Below, one piece after another: positions 1 to 8,984 of a stretch of 64,000 nucleotides of DNA. The notes below the pieces were generated by a model. The model searched no databases. It saw only the letters and a program-made list of their open reading frames with translations, and was not told where the DNA came from. The first letter of the stretch is position 1. Each line of letters begins with the position of its first letter. Both the position numbers and the translations under genes were made by a program. The DNA comes from Streptosporangium pseudovulgare (GTDB lineage Bacteria; Actinomycetota; Actinomycetes; Streptosporangiales; Streptosporangiaceae), in NCBI RefSeq assembly GCF_014648055.1, contig NZ_BMQJ01000001.1, positions 714,741-778,740 on the forward strand, given 5' to 3'.

Positions 1-128
1 CCTTCGGCCAGCGCCTGGTTCACCGTCCTGCCGTCCAGGTCGGCGATGACGTAGTCGCGGGCCCACGACTCGGCGTAGGCGTCACCGAAGTGGAGTCTCA
101 TCCGGTTCCAGAAGTCCGACAGGCGCAT
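1..128 (-). CDS. DUF3046 family protein, 5' part only (runs off left edge)
   Basis: The minus strand reads from ATG at 128 to the window edge without a stop. The visible 42 residues (start MRLSDFWNRMRLHFGDAYAE, later DLDGRTVNQALAEG) match the N-terminal pattern of the small actinobacterial DUF3046 proteins, which are about 65 residues long and of unknown function. In Streptomyces this gene lies between the lhr-type helicase and recA/recX, which fits the helicase starting divergently at 230. The C-terminal third is outside the window. Family assignment is from memory of its pattern. Confidence 0.75.
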   Translation of the reverse strand, partial: MRLSDFWNRMRLHFGDAYAESWARDYVIADLDGRTVNQALAE

Positions 129-229
129 GGCTCCAGTGTGGCCCCTCCCCACGGTGCTCGTGACCGGACGCCCCGGAGGCCGTGCTCCGGGCGGGCGGTT
201 CTGTCGGTGGCGGAGGGCAGTATGGATCC

Positions 230-3200
230 GTGACCGGCTCAGCGCTCGACCACTTCGGCCCGATGACCAGGGAATGGTTCGCCGGCGCCTTCGCCGCGCC
301 CACCGCCGCCCAGGAGGGGGCGTGGGCCTCGATCGCCCGCGGGGACAACACCCTCGTCGTCGCGCCCACCGGCTCCGGCAAGACGCTGGCGGCGTTCCTG
401 TGGTCGCTCGACCGGCTGGCCGCCGAGCGCGCGGCCGAGGCCGACTGCGCGGACGGTAACGCGGACGGCGACGCGGACGGCGGGCCGGGCTCCGCGACCC
501 CGTCCGGCGGGGCCGCGCGGGGCGCCCGCGACTCCGGCGGCCGGCGGGGCACGCGGGGCTCCGGTGGGTCCCGTGGGCACTCAGGCCAGGGCGGCGAGGC
601 CGCCCGGCGCTGCCGGGTGCTCTACGTGTCGCCGCTCAAGGCGCTGGCGGTCGACGTCGAGCGCAACCTCCGGGCGCCGCTGACCGGGCTGCGGCAGACC
701 GCCCGGCGGCTCGGGCTGCCGGCGCCGGAGATCTCCGTGGCGATCCGGTCGGGCGACACCTCGCCGGAGGAACGGCGCCGGTTCGCGGCCAGGCCCGCCG
801 ACATCCTCATCACCACCCCCGAGTCGCTGTTCCTGCTGCTGACCAGCCAGGCCCGCGAGGCGCTGCGCGGGGTGGAGACGGTCATCGTCGACGAGGTGCA
901 CGCGGTGGCGGGCACCAAGCGCGGCGCCCACCTGGCCCTCACCCTGGAGCGGCTCGACGCGCTGCTCCCCGCCCCCGCGCAGCGCGTCGGGCTGTCGGCG
1001 ACCGTGCGCCCGGTGAGCGAGGTCGCCGAGTTCCTCGGCGGCCCCCGCCCGGCCGTCGTGGTGCAGCCCCCCTCGGAGAAGGAGATCGAGATCGAGGTCG
1101 TCGTCCCGGTCGAGGACATGACCGAGCTCGACTCCGCCCCGACGCGGCCGTCCTCCGGCGACGGCGACGGTCCCGGCGGAGGTCCCGGCGGAGGTCCCGG
1201 CGGAGGTCCCGGTGACGGTGCCGACGATCTCGGCGACGACCGCTGGCTCACCGAGCCGCCCGCCCGGCGGTCCATCTGGCCGCACGTCGAGGAGCGGCTG
1301 TTCGACCTGATCGGCGCCCACCGCTCGACGATCGTGTTCGCCAACTCCCGGCGGCTGGCCGAGCGGCTCTGCACCCGGCTCAACGAGCTGGCCTGGGAGC
1401 GGCGGCCCGGCGACACCGGCGGCACGGGGGAGGCCGGCTCCCCGCCGCCCACCTCGTCCGCCGCCCCGGCGGAGATGATGGCGCAGGCGGGCGCGTCCAA
1501 GGGCGTGGTCCCGGAGATCGTCCGGGCCCACCACGGGTCGGTGTCGAAGCAGGAGCGCGCGGCGATCGAGGACGCCCTCAAGTCCGGGCGGCTGCCCGCC
1601 GTCGTCGCGACCTCCAGCCTGGAGCTCGGCATCGACATGGGCGCGGTCGACCTGGTCGCCTGCGTGGAGTCGCCGCCGAGCGTCTCCAGCGGCCTGCAGC
1701 GGATCGGCCGGGCCGGCCACCGGGTGGGGGCGGTCTCCCGCGGCGTGATCTTCCCCAAGTACCGCGGCGACCTGGTGCAGACGGCGGTGGTGGCCGAGCG
1801 GATGCGCGCCGGGGAGATCGAGGAGATGCGCTACCCCCGCAACCCGCTCGACGTGCTCGCCCAGCAGATCGTGGCGATGACGGCGCTCGACGAGTGGACG
1901 GTGGACGACCTGGAGGCCCTGGTACGGCGGGCCGCGCCGTACCGGACGCTGCCCCGCGGCGCCCTGGAGGCGACGCTCGACATGCTCGCCGGGCGCTACC
2001 CGAGCGAGGAGTTCGCCGAGCTGCGCCCGCGGATCGTCTGGGACCGCGTCACGGGCGTCCTGCGGGGCCGGCCCGGGGCTCAGCGGCTGGCCGTGACCAA
2101 CGGCGGCACGATCCCCGACCGGGGGCTGTTCGGCGTGTTCCTGGCCGGGGAGAAGTCCTCGCGGGTGGGCGAGCTGGACGAGGAGATGGTCTACGAGTCG
2201 CGGGTGGGCGACGTCTTCGTGCTGGGCGCGACGTCCTGGCGGATCGAGGACATCACGGCCGACCGGGTCCTGGTCTCCCCCGCGCCCGGAAGGCCGGGCA
2301 AGCTGCCGTTCTGGCACGGTGACAGCGCGGGCCGCCCGGCGGAGCTGGGCCGGGCGATCGGCGCCTTCCTCCGCGAGGTGTCCGCCTCGGAAGACGGGGC
2401 GCCGGAGCGGATCCGGGCGGCCGGGTTCGACGGGTTCGCCGCGGCCAACCTCCTTTCCTATCTCGCCGAGCAGCGGGAGGCCACGGGATACGTCCCCGAC
2501 GACCGGACGCTGGTGGTCGAACGGTTCCACGACGAGCTGGGCGACTGGCGCGTCGTGCTGCACTCGCCGTACGGCGCGCGGGTGCACGCGCCGTGGGCCC
2601 TGGCGATCGGACGGCGGCTGCGCGAGCGCTACGGCGTCGACGTCCAGGCGATCCACTCCGACGACGGGATCGTGCTGCGCATCCCGGACACGCTCTCCGA
2701 CCCCCCGTCCGACGTCGCGGTCTTCGACGCCGAGGAGATCGAGCGGATCGTCACCGAGGAGCTCGGCGGCTCGGCGCTGTTCGCCGCGCGCTTCCGGGAG
2801 TGCGCGGGGCGGTCCCTGCTGCTGCCGCGCCGCACGCCCGGCAGGCGCACCCCGCTGTGGCAGCAGCGGCAGCGGGCCTCGCACCTGCTGGCCGTGGCGA
2901 GCCGCTACGCCTCGTTCCCGGTCGTGCTGGAGACGATGCGCGAGTGCCTGCAGGACGTCTTCGACGTGCCGGGCCTGGTCCGGCTCATGCGCGACATCGC
3001 GGCGCGGCGGGTGCGGCTGGTCGAGGTGGAGACCTCCCAGGCGTCGCCGTTCGCCGCGTCGCTGCTGTTCAACTATGTCGGCGCGTTCATGTACGAGGGC
3101 GACGCCCCGCTGGCCGAGCGCCGCGCCCAGGCGCTGGCGCTCGACACGACCCTGCTGGCCGAGCTGCTGGGCCAGGCCGACCTGCGCGAGCTGCTCGACC

Positions 3201-5050
3201 CCGACGTCATCGCCGACACCGAGCGCGAGCTGGCGCGGCTCGACCGGCCGCTGCGCGACGCCGAGGACCTCGCCGACCTGCTGCGCTCGCACGGCCCGCT
3301 GCTCGCCGAGGACGTCGGCCTGCGCGGGGGCGACCCGGCGTGGCTGGCCGGCCTGGAGGAGGCCCGGCGGGCGATCAGGGTGCGGATCGCCGGTCAGGAG
3401 CGGTGGGCGGCGATCGAGGACGCCTCCCGGCTGCGCGACGCGCTCGGCGTGCCGCTGCCGGTCGGCGTGCCGCAGGCGTTCCTGGAGCCGGTGGACGACC
3501 CGCTGGGCGATCTGGTCGCCCGGCACGCCCGCACCCGCGCCCCGTTCGCGGCGGCCACGGCCGCGACGCGGTTCGGCCTGGGGCAGGCGGTCGTCACCGA
3601 CGCGCTGCGCCGCCTGGCCGCGGCGGGCCGGGTGGTGAGCGGGGAGTTCCGGCCCGGCGGCCGGGGCGAGGAGTGGTGCGACGCCGGGGTGCTGCGGCTG
3701 CTGCGCCGCAGGTCGCTGGCCCGGCTCCGCAAGGAGGTCGAGCCGGTCTCCCCCGAGACGCTCGCGGCCTTCGCCCCCGCCTGGCACGGCGTCACCGGCG
3801 CCTCCCGGGGGAGCAGGCCGCCGATCGACGCGCTGGTGGGCGCGATCGAGCAGCTCCAGGGCGCGGCGGTGCCCGCCTCCGCGCTGGAGACGCTGGTCCT
3901 GCCCTCCCGGGTGCCGGGATACGACCCGTCGTTGCTGGACGAGCTGACCTCCTCGGGCGAGGTCGTCTGGGCCGGTCAGGGATCGCTGCCGGGCGCGGAC
4001 GGCTGGGTGGCGCTGTACTTCGCCGACACCGCGCCCCTGCTGATGCCCGAGCCGCTGGAGATCACCATGACCCCGCTGCACGAGGCGGTCCTGTCCGCCC
4101 TCGGCGGCGGGGGCGCCCTGTTCTTCCGCGAGCTGGGCGCCCGCGCCGGCGCGCTCCTCGCGTCCGGCCTGCCCCCGGACGACGTGGTGCTCACGGCCGC
4201 GGTGTGGGACCTCGTGTGGGCGGGCCGGGTCACCGGTGACACGCTGGCGCCGCTGCGCGCCACGCTCGGCACCGGGCGCCCGGCGCACCGCCCGGCCACC
4301 ACCCGCAGGCGGCGGCCGGTGCTGCCCAGCCGTAGCGGCCCGCCGACCGTGAGCGGGCGCTGGTGGCTGCTGCCGGAGCCCGCGGGGGACGCCACCCAGC
4401 GGGCGCACGCCCAGGCCGAGACGCTGCTGGAGCGGCACGGCGTGGTGACCCGGGGCGCGGTGGCCGCCGAGCGGCTGCCCGGCGGGTTCGCCGCCGTCTA
4501 CCAGGTCCTGCGCGCGTTCGAGGAGAGCGGCCGCTGCCGCCGGGGCTACTTCGTCGAGGGCCTGGGCGGGGCGCAGTTCGCCCTGCCGGGCGCCGTGGAC
4601 CGCATGCGCGCCGCGGCGAGCCCGCTCCGGCCCGCCGAGCCGGCCCCCGACCTCTGGAGCACCCGGAAGCCCGTGGCGGACGCGCCGCGGGCGGTGGTGC
4701 TGGCCGCCGCCGACCCGGCCAACCCGTACGGCGCCGCCCTGCCGTGGCCTCCCCATCCCGGGGAGGTGTCCCACAAGCCGGGCCGCAAGGCGGGCTCCCT
4801 GGTGGTGCTCGTCGACGGGCACCTGGTGCTCTACGTCGAGCGCGGCGGCAAGACCCTGCTGTCCTTCACCGGCGGTGAGCGGCTGCGGCCCGCCGTGGAC
4901 GCCCTGGCGCTGGCGGTGCGCGACGGCGCCCTCGGAAAGCTGACCGTGGAGCGCGCGGACGGCTCGGCCGTGGGCGACTCCCCCCTGGCCGCCGCGCTGG
5001 AGGCCGCCGGGTTCCATCCGACCCCGCGCGGCCTGCGCCTGCGCGCCTGA
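230..5050 (+). CDS. lhr: Lhr-type ATP-dependent DNA helicase (superfamily 2)
   Basis: Large DNA helicase of 1,606 residues. Family knowledge: Lhr is a 3'-5' single-stranded-DNA translocase linked to DNA repair in actinobacteria. Seen: Walker A APTGSGKT at about residues 45-52, DEVH box at 221-224, motif V-like SSLELGIDMGAVDL, motif VI QRIGRAGH near 490, and a long C-terminal half typical of full-length Lhr (about 1,500 residues). Two low-complexity Gly/Asp/Ser inserts, near residues 80-140 and 305-335, lengthen it; the second comes from a 12-bp DNA repeat. GTG 230 is preferred over GTG 182 because GGAGGG lies at 212-217 and the family starts near the LDHFGPMTREWF segment. It is divergent from the DUF3046 gene. 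Confidence 0.93.
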   Translation: MTGSALDHFGPMTREWFAGAFAAPTAAQEGAWASIARGDNTLVVAPTGSGKTLAAFLWSLDRLAAERAAEADCADGNADGDADGGPGSATPSGGAARGARDSGGRRGTRGSGGSRGHSGQGGEAARRCRVLYVSPLKALAVDVERNLRAPLTGLRQTARRLGLPAPEISVAIRSGDTSPEERRRFAARPADILITTPESLFLLLTSQAREALRGVETVIVDEVHAVAGTKRGAHLALTLERLDALLPAPAQRVGLSATVRPVSEVAEFLGGPRPAVVVQPPSEKEIEIEVVVPVEDMTELDSAPTRPSSGDGDGPGGGPGGGPGGGPGDGADDLGDDRWLTEPPARRSIWPHVEERLFDLIGAHRSTIVFANSRRLAERLCTRLNELAWERRPGDTGGTGEAGSPPPTSSAAPAEMMAQAGASKGVVPEIVRAHHGSVSKQERAAIEDALKSGRLPAVVATSSLELGIDMGAVDLVACVESPPSVSSGLQRIGRAGHRVGAVSRGVIFPKYRGDLVQTAVVAERMRAGEIEEMRYPRNPLDVLAQQIVAMTALDEWTVDDLEALVRRAAPYRTLPRGALEATLDMLAGRYPSEEFAELRPRIVWDRVTGVLRGRPGAQRLAVTNGGTIPDRGLFGVFLAGEKSSRVGELDEEMVYESRVGDVFVLGATSWRIEDITADRVLVSPAPGRPGKLPFWHGDSAGRPAELGRAIGAFLREVSASEDGAPERIRAAGFDGFAAANLLSYLAEQREATGYVPDDRTLVVERFHDELGDWRVVLHSPYGARVHAPWALAIGRRLRERYGVDVQAIHSDDGIVLRIPDTLSDPPSDVAVFDAEEIERIVTEELGGSALFAARFRECAGRSLLLPRRTPGRRTPLWQQRQRASHLLAVASRYASFPVVLETMRECLQDVFDVPGLVRLMRDIAARRVRLVEVETSQASPFAASLLFNYVGAFMYEGDAPLAERRAQALALDTTLLAELLGQADLRELLDPDVIADTERELARLDRPLRDAEDLADLLRSHGPLLAEDVGLRGGDPAWLAGLEEARRAIRVRIAGQERWAAIEDASRLRDALGVPLPVGVPQAFLEPVDDPLGDLVARHARTRAPFAAATAATRFGLGQAVVTDALRRLAAAGRVVSGEFRPGGRGEEWCDAGVLRLLRRRSLARLRKEVEPVSPETLAAFAPAWHGVTGASRGSRPPIDALVGAIEQLQGAAVPASALETLVLPSRVPGYDPSLLDELTSSGEVVWAGQGSLPGADGWVALYFADTAPLLMPEPLEITMTPLHEAVLSALGGGGALFFRELGARAGALLASGLPPDDVVLTAAVWDLVWAGRVTGDTLAPLRATLGTGRPAHRPATTRRRRPVLPSRSGPPTVSGRWWLLPEPAGDATQRAHAQAETLLERHGVVTRGAVAAERLPGGFAAVYQVLRAFEESGRCRRGYFVEGLGGAQFALPGAVDRMRAAASPLRPAEPAPDLWSTRKPVADAPRAVVLAAADPANPYGAALPWPPHPGEVSHKPGRKAGSLVVLVDGHLVLYVERGGKTLLSFTGGERLRPAVDALALAVRDGALGKLTVERADGSAVGDSPLAAALEAAGFHPTPRGLRLRA

Positions 5051-5064
5051 CCGGAGACCGCCGT

Positions 5065-5204
5065 ACGGTTCCGGGAGCATCCGCTCGCGGGCCCGGCCCG
5101 GGCCGGTCGGACGGTCTCGGGAACCACCCGCTCGCAGGCCCGGCCGGGGCCGGTCAGACGGTCTCGGAGAAGACCTGCTCGCGGGCCTGGCCGAGGGCCG
5201 AGAC
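5065..5204. repeat. About 47-bp direct repeat, three copies, the last inside the ROK gene 3' end
   Basis: Copies begin at 5065, 5111 and 5158. Each opens with ACGGTCTCGG or a close variant and continues with a segment containing CCGCTCGCGGGCC or similar. The third copy is the final coding sequence and stop of the ROK gene that ends at 5154, so the two outer copies look like duplications of that gene end into the gap between two convergent genes. Confidence 0.75.
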
Positions 5205-6431
5205 CAGGGCTCCGCGCAGCACCGGGTTGCCCTCGACCCGTGAGACCACGACCCGCGGCCGGCTCGGGCAGATCCTGGCCACCGCCTCCTCGACCCTGGC
5301 CGCGAGCGTGGGGCCGCCGGCCCGGCCGACGTCGCCGCTGAGCACGACCAGGCCGGGGTCCAGCACCACCGAGACCGCCGCCACGCCGACGGCCAGCCGG
5401 CCGGCCAGCTCGACGAGGAAGTCCTCCGCGCCCTCCTCGACGGCCGCGCGGACGTGGTCGCCCAGGGACGCGGACACGTCGGAGAGAGTGACCCCGCGCG
5501 AGCCGTTCGCGGAACCCGCCGCGTCGCCGCCGCCGATCCCGGTCCCTGAGACCGGCACGGAGACCGGCATGGAGACCGGCGCGCGGCCGGAGCCGATGCC
5601 GTGCGCGCCGGCAAGGCCGCGCACGGCGTCCCCGCCGACCAGACGCTGGAAGGAGCCGGACTGCGGCTCGTGCACGTCGGTGGGGAGCGGTTCCCCCGGC
5701 ACCGGGAGCCAGCCGATCTCGCCCGCGCCGCCGGTGAAGCCCCGGTGCAGCCGCCCGCCGAGCATTACCCCGAGTCCCTGGCCGACCCCGGCCCAGACGA
5801 GCACGAAGTCGTCCAGGCCCGCGGCGGCGCCGTGGACGTGCTCGGCCAGCGCGGCGAGGTTGACGTCGTTCTCTATCCGCACCGGGACGTCGAGGGCGTC
5901 GCGGAGCCCGGCGAGCACCCCCACGTGCCAGGACGGCAGGTCGAAGGAGAAGCGGACGTCGCCGGTGCCCGGGTCGACGACGCCACGGGTGCCGATCACG
6001 AAGGCGCGCAGCCGGGAGCGGGTGATGCCGGCCGACGCGCAGACCTTGTCGACGGCGCCGCAGACGAGGCGGACCGGGTCCTCGTGGCCGTTGGGGTCCA
6101 CCGACACCTCGGCCACGGTCTCGCCGGTGATGTCGGCCACCGCCGCGCTGACCCGGTCGGGTTGGACGTCCAGGCCGGCGGCGTACGCGCACGACGGCAC
6201 GAGGCCGTAGAGGGCGGCGTTGGGGCCGCGACCGCCCGCCTGCTCGCCGACCACCGCGACGAGCTCGCGCTCCTCCAGGCGGGCCAGCAGCTGCCCCGCG
6301 GTGACCTTGGACAGGCCGGTGTGCTCTCCCAGCTCGGCCCGGGTCAGGGGTCCGCCGGCCAGCAGCAGTTCCAGCGCCGCCCGATCGTTGAGCTGGCGCA
6401 GCAGCCGGGGTGTTCCCGGGCGTCTGGGCAA
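5154..6431 (-). CDS. ROK-family transcriptional repressor (NagC/XylR type), copy 1
   Basis: Regulator of 425 residues: an N-terminal winged helix (about residues 5-65, including LTRAELGEHTGLSKVTAGQL) followed by a ROK sugar-kinase-like domain (VIGTRGVVDPGTGDVRF, RIENDVNLAALAE, GGAGEIGWLPVPG). The canonical ROK cysteine cluster CxCGxxGC is not present, which is common in regulators that do not bind zinc. A TTG at 6431 is taken as start because GGGGGGAG precedes it by about 7 nt and the paralog at 11608-12786 starts at the equivalent residue. It is divergent from the ABC sugar importer, so it probably represses that operon and itself. The Gly/Met/Pro insert near residue 290 is low complexity. 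Confidence 0.9.
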   Translation of the reverse strand: MPRRPGTPRLLRQLNDRAALELLLAGGPLTRAELGEHTGLSKVTAGQLLARLEERELVAVVGEQAGGRGPNAALYGLVPSCAYAAGLDVQPDRVSAAVADITGETVAEVSVDPNGHEDPVRLVCGAVDKVCASAGITRSRLRAFVIGTRGVVDPGTGDVRFSFDLPSWHVGVLAGLRDALDVPVRIENDVNLAALAEHVHGAAAGLDDFVLVWAGVGQGLGVMLGGRLHRGFTGGAGEIGWLPVPGEPLPTDVHEPQSGSFQRLVGGDAVRGLAGAHGIGSGRAPVSMPVSVPVSGTGIGGGDAAGSANGSRGVTLSDVSASLGDHVRAAVEEGAEDFLVELAGRLAVGVAAVSVVLDPGLVVLSGDVGRAGGPTLAARVEEAVARICPSRPRVVVSRVEGNPVLRGALVSALGQAREQVFSETV

Positions 6432-6466
6432 GGTCCGCTCCCCCCGTCACGATCCGCTAACGGTCG

Positions 6467-6497
6467 TTTCTTTTAAGAAAGTTTATTGTTAGTTTAA
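6467..6497. promoter_or_regulatory. Probable ROK operator and divergent promoter
   Basis: AT-rich island in the divergent gap between the ROK gene and the binding-protein gene. It holds a 14-bp inverted repeat TTTCTTTTAAGAAA (6467-6480) followed by TTTATTGTTAGTTTAAC (6482-6498), whose end has GTTA/TAAC arms. The TTTATTG element recurs in reverse orientation upstream of the second ROK gene (12854-12860). The role as operator is inferred. Confidence 0.5.
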
Positions 6498-6634
6498 CCA
6501 TGGTCAGCCCGCAGGCGACAGTCCCGCGGGCCACAGGACGCCCACTCCGCCCGGAGCGCGCTCAGGTCGCGGGGACCCGAGCCGACAGCCCGAAGAGCGT
6601 CACCCCCGTTGAAAGCCGGAAAGGGAGAACTCCA

Positions 6635-7963
6635 GTGAAGTTCGCGAGAATCGCCACCACGACGGCCGCCACCGCCGCCCTCGCGCTGGGCCTGGCCGCC
6701 TGCAGCGGCTCTGATTCGTCCGATGGCGCCGCCACCTCCGGGGCGTCGGCGCCGGCCGCATCCGGCCCCAAGTACGCCGGTCAGACGCTCACCGTGTGGC
6801 GGCTCGGCGACAGCAACCCCGCCGCCCAGAAGTACATGGACGAGCTGAACGCGGCCTTCGAGAAGGAGTCCGGCGCCAAGGTCAACCTCGAGTGGATCCC
6901 CTGGCCCCAGGTGAACGACAAGTTCACCGCCGCCGCCGCGGGCGGCGCCGGCCCGGACGTCACCGAGATCGGCAACGACCAGGTGCCGCTCTGGCAGAGC
7001 CAGGAGGCGCTGTCCCCGATCACCCCGCTCCTGCAGGCCGGCGACCAGGCGGAGATCCCGAAGAACCTCCTCGGCCTGGAGACCATCGACGGCGAGGTCT
7101 ACGCCGTCCCGTGGGGCGCGGGCTCCCGCGCGGTGCTCTACCGCAAGGACTGGTTCAAGGATCTCGGCATCGAGGTTCCGAAGACCTGGGACGAGGTCGT
7201 CGCCGCGGCCAAGAAGATCCAGGAGAAGAAGGGCAAGGACGTCGACGGCTTCGCCTTCAACGGCGGCTCCGACGCCAACCACCTGCTCGCCGCGTTCGCC
7301 TGGTCCGAGGGCGGCGAGTACGCCGTCAAGGAGGGCGACAAGTGGGTCGGCAAGGTGACCGACCCCGCGTTCAAGGCCGGCTTCGCCACCTACACGGGTC
7401 TGGTCACCGACGGCCTGTCCGGAAAGTCGCGCCTCACCCAGAACACGGTGGACATCCGTAAGCGGTTCGCCAACGACAAGGTCGGCATGTACCTGACCGC
7501 CGGCTGGGACCTGCCGGGCATCGAGGAGGACAGCAAGGGCAAGCTGAAGGGCGACAAGCTGGCCTTCTTCCCGCTCCCCGCCAAGTCCGGCGGCGAGGCC
7601 CCGTCCTTCTTCGGCGGCAACGACATCACCGTCTGGGGCGGCGCGAAGAACAAGGAAATGGCGGCCGACTACGTCAAGCTGGCCACGAACAAGGAGTGGG
7701 CCGGCCGTTACGCCTCCGAGGGCGGCCTGCTGCCGATCTACCCCGAGGCGCTGGCGAAGCTGAAGGACGACCCGGCGCAGGCCCCGTTCGCCGCCGCCTT
7801 CGCCAAGGCCAAGGCGTTCCCCGCCGACCCCAACTGGACCGAGGCCAACGAGACCAAGGCCGTGCTGCAGAACGCCGCCCGGTCGGTCATCGAGGGCAAG
7901 GCCACCGCCGACGAGGCCCTGGCCAAGGCCAACGGGGAAATCGAAGAGATCCTGAACCAGTAG
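6635..7963 (+). CDS. ABC transporter sugar-binding lipoprotein
   Basis: Extracellular solute-binding protein of family 1, 442 residues, anchored to the outer face of the membrane. The GTG at 6635 is chosen because GGGAG sits about 7 nt upstream and the protein then opens with a lipoprotein signal peptide (lysine at residue 2, hydrophobic stretch, lipobox LAAC with Cys23). The mature part has the usual hinge pattern: GPDVTEIGNDQVPLWQSQ, YAVPWGAGSRAVLYRKDWF, TWDEVV. The substrate is not readable from sequence. Together with the GH3 glycosidase and the ROK regulators, an N-acetylglucosamine- or chito-oligosaccharide-type sugar is plausible but unproven. It is the first gene of an operon with two permeases. 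Confidence 0.92.
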   Translation: MKFARIATTTAATAALALGLAACSGSDSSDGAATSGASAPAASGPKYAGQTLTVWRLGDSNPAAQKYMDELNAAFEKESGAKVNLEWIPWPQVNDKFTAAAAGGAGPDVTEIGNDQVPLWQSQEALSPITPLLQAGDQAEIPKNLLGLETIDGEVYAVPWGAGSRAVLYRKDWFKDLGIEVPKTWDEVVAAAKKIQEKKGKDVDGFAFNGGSDANHLLAAFAWSEGGEYAVKEGDKWVGKVTDPAFKAGFATYTGLVTDGLSGKSRLTQNTVDIRKRFANDKVGMYLTAGWDLPGIEEDSKGKLKGDKLAFFPLPAKSGGEAPSFFGGNDITVWGGAKNKEMAADYVKLATNKEWAGRYASEGGLLPIYPEALAKLKDDPAQAPFAAAFAKAKAFPADPNWTEANETKAVLQNAARSVIEGKATADEALAKANGEIEEILNQ

Positions 7964-7967
7964 CGCG

Positions 7968-8984
7968 ATGACGAACACGTCCACGGTCGCCCGGGGCGGG
8001 GGCGCGTCCCCCGCCCCGGGGCGGCGCCGCCACGCCCCGCAACGTCCCGCCAAGGCCCGCGGGCTCTCCCCCCGGGCCGTCCCCTACGTCCTGCTCGCGC
8101 CCGGCCTGCTGGTGATCGCCGGGCTGCTGCTCTACCCGCTGGGGCAGATGATCGTCATCTCCTTCCAGAAGGTGGGGATCCCCCAGATCAACGGGAAGAA
8201 GCCGGCGACCTGGGAGGGCTGGGACAACTACACCAGGGTCCTCGACAACGAGATCTTCTGGTCCTCCCTCCGCAACACCCTCGTGTTCGCGGCCGTCACG
8301 GTGGCCCTGACGCTGGTCCTCGGGACCGCGGTCGGCACCCTGCTCAACCGGCTGAGCAAGAAGATGTCCACCTTCGTGGTCATCGGCATCATGTCGGCCT
8401 GGGCCGTGCCACCGGTCGCCCAGGGCGTCATCTGGCGATGGCTCTTCGACGCCGACGCCGGAATGATCAACTGGGCGCTGAACCTCCTGCCCGACGGGCT
8501 GTCGGAGCTGCTGTTCGGGCGGTCCGACTGGACCGGTGAGCCGTGGCTGAACGACGCGTTCACCATCTACCTCGTGTTGATCGTCTGCGTGCTCTGGTCG
8601 TCGTTCCCGTTCGTCGCCGTGTCGGTGCTCGCCGGTCTCAAGGGCATCCCCGCGGAGCTCTACGAGGCGGCCCGGGTCGACGGCGCCACCCCCTGGCGGA
8701 TCTTCCGGAAGATCACCTTCCCGCTGCTCAAGCCGGTCTTCTCGGTGCTGACGATCCTGTCCATCATCTGGGACTTCAAGGTCTTCAGCCAGCTGTACGT
8801 GCTGATGGGCGGGCCGACCAACCGCGAGGCGTTCAACCTGTCGATCTTCTCCTTCGCCGAGGCGTTCCGCAGCCCGCCGAAGATGGGCGTCGGAGCGGCG
8901 ATCGCGGTGATCCTGACGCTGATCCTGCTCGTCGTCACCGCCGTCTACATCAGGCAGATCGTCAAGACGGAGGACCTGCGATGA
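7968..8984 (+). CDS. ABC sugar transporter permease (MalF type)
   Basis: Inner-membrane permease of 338 residues with a basic N-terminus and six or more hydrophobic segments. The ATPase-contact EAA loop is clear: ELYEAARVDGATPWRIFRKI, about residues 227-246. It begins four nt after the stop of the binding-protein gene with no strong ribosome binding site, so translational coupling is likely. It partners the second permease at 8981. No ATPase gene is present in the cluster, which in Streptomyces-type importers is often explained by a shared MsiK ATPase encoded elsewhere. Confidence 0.93.
   Translation: MTNTSTVARGGGASPAPGRRRHAPQRPAKARGLSPRAVPYVLLAPGLLVIAGLLLYPLGQMIVISFQKVGIPQINGKKPATWEGWDNYTRVLDNEIFWSSLRNTLVFAAVTVALTLVLGTAVGTLLNRLSKKMSTFVVIGIMSAWAVPPVAQGVIWRWLFDADAGMINWALNLLPDGLSELLFGRSDWTGEPWLNDAFTIYLVLIVCVLWSSFPFVAVSVLAGLKGIPAELYEAARVDGATPWRIFRKITFPLLKPVFSVLTILSIIWDFKVFSQLYVLMGGPTNREAFNLSIFSFAEAFRSPPKMGVGAAIAVILTLILLVVTAVYIRQIVKTEDLR

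Noticed and set aside
581..5614. Very long minus-strand open frame antisense to lhr.
   Set aside because: The Arg/Gln/His-rich product has no domain, and the plus strand carries clear helicase motifs. It is a GC-rich shadow.
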